From Alectoria sarmentosa (lineage: Eukaryota; Ascomycota; Lecanoromycetes; Lecanorales; Parmeliaceae): DNA of 64,000 nt. How positions within the stretch are numbered: position 1 is the stretch's first letter; each line of letters opens with the position of its first letter. The stretch lies in contig WOGZ01000068.1 in NCBI GenBank assembly GCA_009733775.1, positions 62,001 to 126,000 of the forward strand, given 5' to 3'. The position numbers and the translations under genes were made by a program. Positions 13,501-26,182 of the stretch are shown here, in pieces. The notes under the pieces were generated by a model. The model was not told the origin of the DNA, did no database searches, and saw only the letters and a program-made list of their open reading frames with translations.

Positions 13501-16500
13501 CGAAATTAATATTAAAAATATTATTATCGTAATTAATAAAACAATAATGAACGTTATAATAAATTTATTAAAAATTTCGTTTAATTCAATTTATTTAATG
13601 TTTATATTTAAATCGACGATTAATAAATTTTATATCGTTTTTTTATTTATTAATAATATAATAACAATTATCGAAATCGATTTTTTATACGATATTTAAA
13701 TAAATATTTTTAAATATTTTGATAATTTGATTTAAATCATTTTTTATTAATATTGTTATTATTGATGCGTCGACGAAATATATATAAAAATTAAATTTAT
13801 TTATTTTAATTTAAAAGAAATCACAATTTGATAAAAAAGTTAAATAATATATTAATGTTTATATTTAAATATAAAATAAAATGCGTGATAACACGATTTG
13901 TTTTAATATAAACTTTTTTTAATACGAAATCTTTAATTATTAACAATCGAAATAATCGATTAAGAAATAAGAATATCGATTTTTTTATCATTATAATATT
14001 TATTAATGAAAATGCTTATTTTAAAATCGCTAATAATATAAATTTCTTTTAACGACGTTATTATTATAATATTTTCGTTTAAAAATGTTAAAAAACGTAA
14101 TTATATATTTCGACGATTAATATTTATTAAATTTCAATTCTCGCATTATAATAAAATTAATTATGTTTTTAATTAATAAATTAAAATTAACTTTAATTAA
14201 TTAAATACGATTTATTAACGTTATAAAATATTTTATATTAAATTTAATTTTTTTAATTTTTTTATTAGATAATTACTTGAATTTAATTATAATATTATAA
14301 TAATTGCGAAAAATATATTCAATATTAACTTTTCGAGCAAAATTAATCGATAATTTAATAATCTTTTTTTTTGTTAATAAAGTTAATAAAAAAAATCTTT
14401 TTCGTTTTTGATAATGTTTATAAAAAGAATTTCTAAAATAAAAATAATCTCGTTTTTATTTCTAATAATGTTCGCGGAAGAAATTTTTTAAATAACAAAA
14501 ACTTCGTTTTCGTTTCTAATAACGTTTATAAAAAGAATTTTTTCGATAATAAAATAAGTCTCGGCAATAAAAGAAATCAATTTTTAAATTAACGAATAAT
14601 TTAAATATGCGAATTTCGTAACACGACGACTTATATTTAAATTATTAAAATAACGATAAAACTCGTTTTTATATAAAAAACATTATAATAATAATAACAT
14701 TAATAATTAATTAAAAAAATTAAGTTTTTATTAATATTAACGATAAATCAAGGGTTCGCGGCTTTTGCGAAGTATTTTTCAGTTTTCTTTTTTTGTAATA
14801 ATTGATAATAATCTAAATCTTCGCTAATATAATAATTTTCATTTTTTTAATAAAAAGTTTCATTTTATAAAATGAAATTAAGTTCGATATTATCGTTTAA
14901 TAATGTTAATATCTTTTTTCGTTAATTTAATAAATAGTTTTTTATTATCGTAAAAATCTGTTACGATTAAAAAAATCAACGTTTAATTTATTTAAAAATC
15001 TTGCGTTATTGTTTTTATAATAAGAATTTTAATAACTTAAAAAGTGAGTTATCGAATTTGACGAATTTACGTTTACTTTTATAATTTATAAAAATATTCA
15101 AATAATTAACAATGCAGAATTTATTTATCGAGATTTTAAAAAAAAATTGTTATTAATTAATAGAGTGATTAATTCATAAAATTATTTTATAATTATTATA
15201 TTTCGGCGAAAATCTTAAATAAGATTGTTATTAATAATATAATAAAAAAACGATAATTTAGAAAATTGATTTTAACGAAAATTGTTATTTATATATTTAT
15301 TAAATTATTTTATAGCGACGACGTTTTTTTATCGAATTGTTATTATAATTAATTACGATTTTATCGAATTATTTTAAATTAAATATTAAATTTAGCGTTA
15401 ATTTAATTATAAAAATAATTAATAACGTAAGTTTAAAAACGTTACGTCGAAAATTTAAAATTGAACTATTTTATATTATTATAAATTAATTATAAATAAA
15501 AATAAATTTAACAATTTTTACATATTTTAAAATATTTTATACATATAAACGCGATTATTTATTATTTCAAATATTATTTATAATATAATATTTAATTTAT
15601 AAATATTGAATTATTATAATAATTCTTTTTTTAAAGCGCTTCGTTAAGAAATTAAATTATGTTTTTAATAAAATTCTTTTTAATAACGTATTTTTAACTC
15701 GATAAATTTCGTAAAATGTTAAATTAATATTTTATTACGAAAATGTATAAATAACAAATTTCGAATCTTTTTATTATGTTTAATAATAGCGATGTTTTTT
15801 AAGCGATTTATAAAAATATAAACGTTTTTATAAAAGATATAACGATTTAAAGTAATAATAAATTCTTTATTTTCGAAAACCGAGTCGAAGAAATCGATGT
15901 TGTCAAATTTTAATTATAATAAAAAATTATTTTCGTTATCAACATTATCGTTTTTTAATAAGTTCGAATTTTTTAACGGGTTAAAAGATTTTTATTATAA
16001 AAAATTATTATAAATATATTAAATAATAATAACTATAATAGCGATTATTCTAATAATTTATATTTGAAAATCGTTTAAAATTATTTAATTAATAAAATTA
16101 ATAAAATAAAAGAATATTATCGTTTACGAACGTTATTTTTATAATTAAATCGTTGTTTTTAATAAAATTTAAGATCGACGATTCAAGAAAATTGATTATT
16201 AATAAATTATAAAAAGTAGTATTTATCGATAACGAATTTTATAATCGACGTAATGCTTAAATATTTTATTTAAATTTCGTTATATTAATATACAAGTTTA
16301 TTAAATATAAAATTAATAATAAAATTTATGAAAAAAAATTACTTTATATATATAATTTATAAGACGTTATTAAAAAAAGCTTTCTTCTTTTTACTTTATA
16401 ATAAATGTTAATAAATAAAAAGACGTTAACGACTTTATTAATAAAGAAATATAATTAATGTTAAAAGTTTTAATGTAAACAAATTTTAAAAGCAAAATTA
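10600..16500 (+). repeat. Copy 1 of an unidentified ~6.7 kb degraded element
   Basis: Several segments recur in the same order and orientation about 6.7 kb further on. Examples are a segment near 11.13 kb with CGACGTAATAATC (mate near 17.83 kb), TTTAATACAATTAACATT near 11.35 kb (mate near 18.04 kb), TTTAACGAATCGATTTT near 12.55 kb (mate near 19.31 kb) and AAATTACTTTATATATA near 16.34 kb (mate near 23.09 kb). Outer borders are uncertain. The coding content is too eroded to name. Its orientation relative to its own genes is unknown; the strand given is only that of the match. Confidence 0.6.
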
Positions 16501-16505
16501 AAATA

Positions 16506-16749
16506 TTTTGCGAAAATATCTTTCGAAATGTGCTTAAAATAGTTATTGAGTTTAAAATTATATATTATAATAAAATAAAGTTTTCTTTTAAGTTGAAACT
16601 TTTTGACGTATAATAATTAAAAAAATCTTTTGCGAAAATATCTTTTAAAATATGCTTAAAATAATTATTAAATAAAAAATCGTATATTATAACGAAATGA
16701 AATTTTCTATTAAGTTAAAACTTTTTAATATATAATAATTAAAAGTTTC
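16506..16749. repeat. 122-bp tandem duplication (two units)
   Basis: Units 16506-16627 and 16628-16749 both begin TTTTGCGAAAATATCTTT and end with TAATAATTAAAA-like sequence. Their differences are mostly A/G and C/T changes. The duplication lies at the 3' side of repeat copy 1. Confidence 0.75.
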
Positions 16750-17149
16750 GATCGAAAATAATCGAGCTTTTTAATAATAAGACGATTTGATGCTTTTTAA
16801 AAATTTGTCGAAAGAATTTTTAACGTAACTTTTAAAGAATTTTTCGACACGATTATTATCAACATTTGTGATTCGATATTTATCAAAATGTTAAATATTA
16901 ACGACGATTATATATACTTTTTATAATCTTCGATAAATTATAAAACGAAGATTTTTTTAACATTAATTTAAACGTTTTAATGTCTTTTTCAATCTTTTTA
17001 TTTGATTAAATATTTCGTAATATAACTTTTTTTTTTTTAATAACTCGCTTATTAATAAAACATTTTATATCTCACTTAAACTTAAACGATTTTTTTCATT
17101 AATCGACGTTAATTGTGAAAAGATTTTCAAATCTTAATTTCGAAAAAGA

Positions 17150-20100
17150 ATTATTTTTCAACGAATAAAATTCGAATAATGTTACGATAAAAACAAAATG
17201 AATTTTTTAATAAGTTAAAAAATTAAATTAATATGTTAAACGTTTTATGCGTTTTAAAATTTAAAACGAATTTATATATTATTAACTATATTTTTTGCTT
17301 TTTTAATTAATTGAAATGTTATAATACGATATAATCGTAATAAAATTGAATTTCTTTAACGAAAAAATTATAAATAATATTTATTATTATAATAAAATTT
17401 TATTATCATTTAAATAAAGACGATAACATTATTTATTAATAAATAAATTAAATATTGTAATAAAATTTATTTCTCGAATTTAACGATAATAAAATTCGAT
17501 AATTAATTCGAAATAAATTCATATATAATTTTATTCGAAAATTGTTAAATAATTATCGAAATGTTATTATTATAAATAAATTAAATAATAAAAATAATTA
17601 TCGATTATTTTTTAAAATCTTTTAAGGTTGATATTTAAAATCTTAAAGTTATTTTCACAATTTAATTTATATGTTCGTTAAAATCATCGATTTATAAATA
17701 ATAAACGATTAAGTAAAGTAACTTTATTTCAATTTATTTAAATAAAGTCATTCACAACTCGCGAAAAAAAATTCGATCTTTATCAAAAATGATTATTTTA
17801 AAAGATTTTTAATCGATTTTTCGAAGACGACGTAATAATCAAATAACTTATTTTTCGATAATAAATATAATTTTCCTCGAGATTAAAATAATTCTTCGAA
17901 AAATCTTGTTAATTACGAACATTATATAATTATAATCTTTTTAAAATCTTGAAAACGTTAAAATGAAATCGATTATTAAAATATAAAAAAACATTAATAA
18001 TAACGATATCGATTAAAAAACTCGTGCGATAAATGTTTTTATATTTAATACAATTAACATTTTAAATAATTTCGCAAATAATCTCCCAAAATTCGCGTAA
18101 AACCTTTAATATATTATTATCTAAAAACGATTTCGAATATTTTAATAAATACGATATAATTCGACGAATGCGTTATTTTAAAAAAATGTTTAATAATTTT
18201 ATCGAAAATATAAAATCGATGCTTCGCGAATGCGTGATCTTTAATAACGTTTTTAATATGAAAAATAAAATCGTTATCTCGTTTGAAAGAAAATATAATA
18301 ATATTTTTATCGAGCTTTTTATTTTCATTAAAAATCTTAAAAATTTTAATTTAAATTAAATTTTAAAAATAATTAATAAAAGTTTTTAACGTAATTTAAA
18401 ATTAAGTTTTATTAATAAAATAATAATGTAAACATAATTATATAAAGCGTTAAGCATTTTTTTTTAAATATTTATTTTTAAGAATATTTAATATCGTTTA
18501 TAACGATATCGAATCGAGAAAAAACGTTAAAAATTATATATTATTTTTTGAACTTATAACGAAATTCGATATTTCGAAAAGATTAAATATAATTTAAAAT
18601 TCGCATTAATTATAAATTTAATTTATTAATAAAAAAATCGTTAATAATTTTTATTTCACGATTTTCAAAGTCGCATCGTGATTTATATAAATTATGATTT
18701 TAAATATTAATTTCATCATATATCGAAGCTTGTTAAATATTCAAATAATATTTATAATTTCAAATTTTGTTAATTAATATTTCGTTTTAACGTTTTTAAA
18801 CAATTTATTTAAAAATAATAATAATTTCATTTTAAATTTGTTCGAATAATTTTTTAATAGAGAAAATTTTTAAGATTCTGATTTCGTTAATATAAAATTT
18901 AATAACTTTTTAAACGATTTTTTGATAATAAAAACATAATAAGTTATAACATCAAATTCGAATTTTTTATTAAAATTAAGATTCGATGTAAAAAATCAAG
19001 ATAACATCGAAATAAGTCAAAAAGATAAATTTTGATAATGCCTTTTAAAGCATACGAAAAGACTTTTTTTTTATTCGAGTCGATAATTCAAGCATAATCT
19101 TAACAATAAAAAAAATTCGATTAAATTTTATTTTCGAGTTTAACGTAAAAAGCATCGTTTTTCGATTTTATAAAAACTTAATTATTATCGCATAATGTAA
19201 AACGTAATTACGTAATTATTCGATTAATTTTAAATAAATTTTAAATTATAATAAGTTATTTGAAAAGCGAATTTAAAAGATTATCTTGAACTTATTTTCG
19301 ATAATATATAAATTTAACGAATCGATTTTCTAATTAAGCAATTAAATTAAAAAATATTTAAAAAACATTTTAATAAAATTAATCGAGATATTATGTTTCG
19401 AAAATAAAACGAAAATTTATTTTAAGTAATTAACATGTTTTTTAAGCGTTTTTAAAAATATTATTATATTATCGACGTACGCGCGTGCGAATTTTCATAA
19501 TTTTTATAAAAGTTTATTAATTTATCGTTACACATAAATAAATGAGTTTTTATAACTTATAATAATAACGTTAAAAAAAATTAATTTCGATGAATAACGA
19601 TCGTGAACTTATATCGATTATTTAAATAAATATGTTATTAATAAAAGAAGCTCGCGCAATCGATTATTAAAATATATTAATAATTTTTAACTTTGAAAAT
19701 AAAATTTACTTATAAAAATAAAGAATAAATATTTAATTAAATAATAACATTTAAATTTCGAATGTTTATTACGACTTTATTTTTTCGTTTTTTATCGAAT
19801 AAAGTTTTTTATATCACAAAAATTGAATAATTAAAAAATATAAAAACATTAATTCATTTTATGCGATTTTAAACATATAATTTATTGAATGTTTTGTTAA
19901 CGATCACTCGAACATCGTTGTTAAATGAATAAATGCGAGCGATTTTCGAAATCTTGTCTTTTTAATCAAAACGTAAAAATATTCGCATTTATTTCTTTTA
20001 AGAAATATTAACGAATTCATCTTCTTTTCAAAGTTCGAGAAATTAATTAACGACTTTTACGATAAATGTTAAATTATTATATATTATAATTTCATTCGAT

Positions 20101-23100
20101 AAAATAATATTATTAAAAATATATTTAATCGTAAATTCGAGCATTTTATTAAAAATTAATTTTTTAACATTTTCGGAAAAAAAATTCGAAATTTGAAATT
20201 TCGAAAAAATTTGCAATAGTGAATAATGCGACAATTAATACGATTATAATCTTATTAAAAATCTTTTTAATTCAATTAATTTAATACTTTTTGCGAAATT
20301 AATAAATAATTATTTTAATTATATCTTCGATATTTAAAATAATGTAATAACAAAAATTAAAGTTTATTTTCGTAATTATTTTTATACGACGATTACGAGA
20401 TATTTAAATAACTACTTTCAAATCGTTTTTTGTTAAAATAATTAATAAAGAATTATTAATAATATAAATATAAAACGATAAATAATTTTCTTTTTCAAAT
20501 TTAAAAAGAAAATCTTAAAAAATAATAAAGAGTTAATAAAATATATAAAAATAAATGTTTATGAATAAGAAAATATTATAATAAATCGTCGAGCATATAT
20601 AAATTAACGTATTATTTATTTTTTAAATTTTAATTTAATAATTATTTTCATTTTATAATTCGAGATTAAAGCAATAAAACGAAAAATTAAAGTATCGATT
20701 TTTTTCGATTTTATAATATTTATTTTTATTAACATTTTAACTTTAAGTTCATTAATTAAATAAATTTTTCGAAACGCGATTTTAATAAAAATATTCTTAA
20801 TATCGTTTTTGAATTTTCTCGAAAAATAAATAAATAAGATAACGTATTTATTTATTTAATGTTTTATTGATTTAAATTCTTAAATCGTGATAACATTCGT
20901 TATTTTTTTGATCTTTAAATTCGATAAACATTTTTTAATTCAAACTTAATTCGCGAATGAAATAAAATATTTAATATTTAAATAAATATTTTCGAGCATA
21001 TATTTCTCGATTAATTTTATTATTATTATCATTATATAATAAGTTCAAAAAGTATATTCGATGTTAACGCTTTTTATTTTAATAATTAATTCATTAATGC
21101 TTTTTTCGATAATAAAAACATTTAATATAAAAAATCTTACTTCGATAATCGTTTTTTTGATATTAAAACGTTAAATAAAATAATTAAATTTCTTTTTAAA
21201 ATGTTTTTTATTAGAATTTTCAAAATAAATATATAATTAATTTTTGAAAATAAATTTTTAATAATATCGTTAACACTTTATAATAATTATGATAATATTA
21301 AAATAATCTTCGATATTATTATCGAAACGTGATTCGTAATAATTAAGATTTTCGTTAATATAATAATCGTTATATTTTTTCGAGGCGAATTCTTTAACGT
21401 TATCGATTTTTTAAGAATTTTTTTTAATCATTAACGACATAAGTTTTATTTTTAAAATGTTGATTTTTTTATTAATTAAGTTTTTTTGCGTTTCGATTAA
21501 GACGTTAATTTGAGAATTAATTTTTATTAGCGAACTTGTTTTCGTTTTCGTTAATAAAACGACGTTTCGTATTTAATAAAATACGAACTTAATTAAATTG
21601 TCGAGATATATAAAAATTAATAATGTTTTATTAATATCGATTTAACGAATTTGACGATTTGAAATTTCATTTTTTATAATCATTTTTACGTTAATTAAAT
21701 TTAATAACACGTTAAATAAATTCTTTTCAAATATTAATTTTAAAATTTAAATAATTTATAAAAGTATTAATAATCGTTAAAATTATAAATTTAAAAATGT
21801 TACGTCGAAAATCAAATGTTAAACTATTTTAAATAATAATTAATTAATTGAAAATGCTTATATTAATAACTTTAACATATTAAATTATATTTTATACGTA
21901 AAATTTGAAAATCTTTTTCTTGCGAACATCGACGAAAATGTAATATTTTATTTACAATTTGCGAAAAGCGATAACATTACGTTTTTTGAATTTATTAACA
22001 AAAACGAAATATTATTAATTTAAATTAATAATATATAAAAGTGTAAGCTTTATTTCGTTAAGTTTTAAAAGTTATCAAATTAAAGCTTTTTTATATAAAC
22101 AATCTTAAGTAAACTCGATAATAATAATTAAAATACGTTGAATAATTAATTTTTTAATTAATTAATAAATATATAAACATTATAATAAAATACGTGACGA
22201 TTGAAATTAATAATTAATATTTTTGAATCTTTGTTTTTCTCGAAATTAAGATCGAAAAAATCGATATATTTCGATTATAAGATTTTCGCTTACGAAACAA
22301 AAACAATTTGATTATTTTTATAAAAATTCGATGAATTTATTTCTCGACGATTTTTATCGCGTTTTTTGAATACTTAATTAAATATCGTTTTTAAAACTTA
22401 TATTTAAATGAGAATAAAGACATTATTTAACGAAGAAATTAAAGAATTTTATTATTTCGATATTTTTTTAAATATTTTCTTCATCTCGTCATTTAAATTT
22501 GATAATTAAAAAAAATCGATTCGATATAACGACGTATATAAAGAATTTGAAAATCGAAATCGTTGAAATTTCGACGAAGTATTAATTTATCGATAATTCA
22601 TTTTTACGATTAATAATAAGTCGACGAATTGTTTAAAAAACGATGTTAACGATTAATGAATTTTAATTCTCGTTTAGAAAACGAAGATTTAACTTTAATA
22701 ATAACGAATCGAATAATTTATTTAATAATTTCGATAATGTTGAAAATAAAGTCGTAATTTTAGCGAATAAATTCGAAAAGTTTAAATGCTCGATAAATAA
22801 TCGAATTTGATAATAATTTAAAAAATGATTTTTCGAGAATAAAATCGAAAGATTTCTTAATAATAATTGAAAAGTCAAAAAAAAAAAAAATCGTTTTTAA
22901 ATAATGATAATAAAAGTTAATATAATAAAGATTATATAAAAATTAATGCAATCGTAAATTAAAGAAGACGATAAATATTTTTTTAAAATTCGATAAGTAA
23001 TTATATAATGCTTAACGAATAATTAAATATTATTATTATTTATTAATATACGAGTTTATTAAGTATAAAATTGATGATGAAATTTATGAAGAAAAATTAC

Positions 23101-23200
23101 TTTATATATACAGTTTGTTAAAACGCTATTAAAGAAAGCTTTTTTTTTAACTCGTAACACGTTAAAATAATACGTAAAAAGATTTATTAATTATTTAATC
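17150..23200 (+). repeat. Copy 2 of the unidentified ~6.7 kb degraded element
   Basis: This is the mate of the copy at about 10.6-16.5 kb, in the same orientation and head-to-tail. Offsets between matched anchors range from about 6,360 to 6,760, so each copy carries its own indels. Differences are dominated by transitions. Two long copies near each other are classic RIP substrates. Confidence 0.6.
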
Positions 23201-24758
23201 GAATAATTAATTTGAGTTTTAATTTAATACGATTATTTGTTAACGAGATTTCTTTATTAATTTAAAGCGATTGAAAGTTTTTAATAAAAATGCGTTAAAA
23301 TAGTTATTATATGTTTTTATTAAACAAATTCGTATAAGCGTAATCGCTATTAAAAAATTCGTATAAATTAAAAGTTTTTTTTTTTTCGCGAGTAATTAAA
23401 TTAACAATAAAATATGAGAAAATTATTTTAAATATTACGTTATCGACGAATATCGAAATTAATTAACGATTATAAAAATAAAAAAGATAAAAATTATTAG
23501 AAAAACTATTATAAAAAAGTTGAAAAGATGTTAAAAATAATTTATTAAAATAAAAAATATTTATTTCGCATTTTTTAACAAAATAATAAAATTAATTATT
23601 CGAAATTCGAAAAATAATAATAAATTTGAAAAGAAATTTGGGAAATTCGAAACTCGCTTTTTAATTGTTAAAATTTAATAATTAACGACGTTATTATATC
23701 GACGTTTAAATAAATATTATTAAGTAAGTAATGTTTTAAATATATTTAAAAACGATTTCGAAAACGATTTTAATTATTAAAAAATTAAAATAATGCTAAA
23801 TGTTTATATTTTAATATAAACGAAATAATAATTATAAAAAGAAAATATATATTATAAAGTCGTTTATATAAATAATGTTAAAGCGCTAAATTTTATCGAG
23901 TCGCGTATTAAAAAAATAAAATGAAATTATGACATTAATAGCGAAGTAAAAAAAAATTATCGAGCGAAAAATTAATAAATTATAATATTTTTTAATTAAT
24001 ATTTATCGAATTAAAACGATAAATTAATTATTAAATCTTAAATTTTGATGTTTATTAAGTAAAAAAATAATGTTAATAAAACGATATTGATATTATTATT
24101 ATTTATTATAAATAATAATCTTTTCAAAAATAAATAATTTAAATTAAATTATTTTTAATTGAAAAATATGCTTATTAAAATATATATATTATTAAACTCA
24201 CTTTATTTAACGATTTTTTAATTTTGATAACATTTTTTTATTTAATAATTTTAATATAAAAGATTTTCATTTATTTAAAGTATCGAATAAAGATTTATAA
24301 TTTTATTACGATAATATTTTAATAATAAAAAGAAAATATAAAAACTCGTTATAATAAAAATATTAAACGTATAATATATTATATATATAAAAAATTTATA
24401 CTTTATTTTAAAAAATTAATAAATTATAATCTCGTTAACGTAATTTTTTTAAAAATATTAATTACGAAAATATATATAAACGAAATTTTATATTATAATA
24501 ATTGAATAATAAAATTATTAAAATTATTTTTTATAAAAATTATTTAAAATTATTTATATCTTATATTAATTATTTAATAAATATAATATTAACTTTTTTA
24601 TTATTAATATAATAATTTATACGAAAATCTCGTCGTAAAAGATTTTTTAATTCGATATTTATAACATCGTTAAAAAAATTTCTAATAAATCATATTACAT
24701 TTTTTCACATTTATAAAATTTATTAAATTATTTAATTTAATATATTATAATATTTATT

Positions 24759-25752
24759 AAGACTTTTAATATCGACACATAGTCTTTTGATATATATACG
24801 TAATTTTTTGATATATGTACGTAATTCTTTATTTCGCATACCTTTACTGACGCATTAAGCATAGAAATTTAAAACTTTGACGCTTTGATGTAAAGACTTG
24901 ATGTACGTTATGACGCTCTGATGCAAAAACTCAATACCTTTGATATAAGGACTTATTGTTTTGACGCAGAGATTTGCTTCGTTTCGTGGTATAAAGATTC
25001 TAATAGAAAATTTGAGATTTGATGTCTTGATGTAGGGATTTATTGCTCTGACGTAGGGATTTGATATACGTTACGACGTCTTAAGATAAAGATTACGTTA
25101 CGGCGTCTTGATGTAAGGATTTGATCTCCTTTTGTTATGGGGAGCCCAAATAAAAATAAGGGCTTGATGCTCTGATGTAGGGATTTGGAGTTCGCTGAAT
25201 GCCCTGCGTGAAGGGACTGAATGCCCTGTGCGAAGGGATTGAATGCCCTGTGTGAAGGGACTGAATGCCCTGTGTGAAGGGATTGAATGCCCTGTGCGAA
25301 GGGATTGAATGCCCTGTGCGAAGGGACTGAATGCCCTGTGTGAAGGGATTGAATGCTTTGTGCGAAGGGATTGAATGCCCTGTGCGAAGGGATTTGGTTC
25401 GATATTTTGTAATTGTATTTGAGAGAGAATGCGATGCCCGTGTTGAAAAGATGATTAATTCTCAATTTTCTTCGGCCTATTATCATGTCAGTTATATACT
25501 TTTTATAATATAAAGGACTGCTTCAGGGGAACTTTGGGAGAATAATCAATTCATCTTTCACATCGCATCTTGCCCTATGTGAAGGAATGTTTTAAACTTT
25601 GAGCCCTAGCCCTAAATCACCTGTTTGATCATTGGCGTCAAGAAATATACTCGCCTTATTAACCTGTTTTGTTTAGCTTTGGGGGGCTACGTACATGTAT
25701 TAAAAGGTTACGTACATATATCAAAAGGCTACATGCCGATATCAAAAGCCTT
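24759..25752. mobile_element. 994-bp non-autonomous element with ~68-bp terminal inverted repeats
   Basis: The left end starts AAGACTTTTAATATCG. The reverse complement of the right end starts AAGGCTTTTGATATCG. The similarity runs about 68 bp, and almost every difference is a transition. Each terminus is itself built of about three ~22-bp subrepeats containing CTTTTGATATATGTACGTAA or close variants. A TATT flanks both ends and may be a target-site duplication, but in AT-rich DNA that is weak support. The interior has no transposase frame. It carries degenerate GACGCTCTGATGTAGGGATT-like repeats at about 24.87-25.19 kb and the 22-bp minisatellite. The element is much less AT-rich than the DNA to its left and lies where the RIP block gives way to the gene island. 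Class and superfamily unknown. Confidence 0.7.
25196..25393. repeat. 22-bp minisatellite, nine tandem units
   Basis: Nine perfect-length 22-bp units each begin TGAATGCC (one TGAATGCT) and end GAAGGGAC or GAAGGGAT. Units differ only by C/T changes at a few fixed places (TGCG versus TGTG, final C or T, and one CCCTG to CTTTG). Because 22 is not a multiple of three, a - strand frame at 25040-25486 reads it as a 22-residue Ser/His/Phe/Pro repeat. That frame is probably not a gene. There are no spacers, so this is not a CRISPR array. Confidence 0.95.
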
Positions 25753-26182
25753 TATTAATTAAAATTTTAATTTATATTAATTAAAAAAGAGTTATTTTAT
25801 TATTAAAGTATTATTAACATTAATTAAAAACTTTAATAAACGATCTTTGCTATTAAAGTATTTATTTACAAAAATTCGTTTAATTATAATAACATTTATT
25901 TTATAAACACGTTTACGATTAACTTTAATATTTAATTAATTTGCTCAAGATTTTTAATAACATAATCGCGAAAGCTTTATCTTGTTTATTTGAAAATAAA
26001 TAACAAATATAACCCTTAAAGCCTTTAACAATAACTTTATATAACATAAGGCCTTAACCTTAGAAGGGTATATAGCTGCAGGAGGTTTCCTAACAAATCT
26101 ACATCTTCTTTCACCCACTCATAGTGCTCCCTTGAGGTACCATTTCTCTAATCACCACTGCGAGTACCAAACAATCCCCAAC
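25753..26182 (+). promoter_or_regulatory. AT-rich leader and promoter of the PGDH gene
   Basis: From 25753 to about 26030 the DNA is AT-rich with few distinctive motifs. It then changes to mixed sequence. A TATATAG at 26069-26075 lies 114 bp before the ATG at 26183 and could be a TATA box. The promoter therefore abuts RIP-affected DNA directly. Confidence 0.45.

Larger units (their letters stand above)
1..24758. repeat. AT-rich RIP-degraded repeat block (left)
   Basis: Nearly continuous A/T with no reading frame above about 105 codons. The few cytosines are found mostly in CpG, and CpA/TpG are scarce. This is what RIP leaves after converting C to T mainly in CpA. By eye the block holds a Ty3/gypsy integrase (about 8.7-9.8 kb), two diverged same-orientation copies of a ~6.7 kb element (about 10.6-23.2 kb) and an inverted pair near 2.9 and 10.4 kb. 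I recognise no host gene. The short open frames in it, for example 11337-11552, 13382-13699 and 18168-18359, are Ile/Asn/Lys-rich products of base composition and were not called as genes. The rest (1-2.8 kb, 3-8.6 kb) looks like unidentified degraded repeat. Confidence 0.9.

Noticed and set aside
13382..13699. 105-codon + strand frame in the left AT block, and similar ones at 11337-11552 and 18168-18359
   Set aside because: Composition is almost only Ile/Asn/Lys/Phe and no domain is visible; the frames fall in RIPed repeats and differ between the two repeat copies.
25196..25393. CRISPR-like regular repeat array
   Set aside because: Repeats are directly adjacent without spacers, and the DNA is clearly fungal nuclear.
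25040..25486. 148-codon minus-strand open frame with Ser/His/Phe/Pro 22-residue repeats
   Set aside because: It is the 22-bp minisatellite read in one frame; 22 is not a multiple of three so the protein repeat is forced. There is no conserved domain and it sits inside a TIR element.
25600..25625. Telomere-like CCCTAGCCCTAA phrase
   Set aside because: Only about two imperfect units inside a transposable element; no array of telomeric repeats.
26132..26182. Upstream in-frame extension of PGDH
   Set aside because: The frame begins at TTG, not ATG; the ATG at 26183 has good context and gives the expected length.
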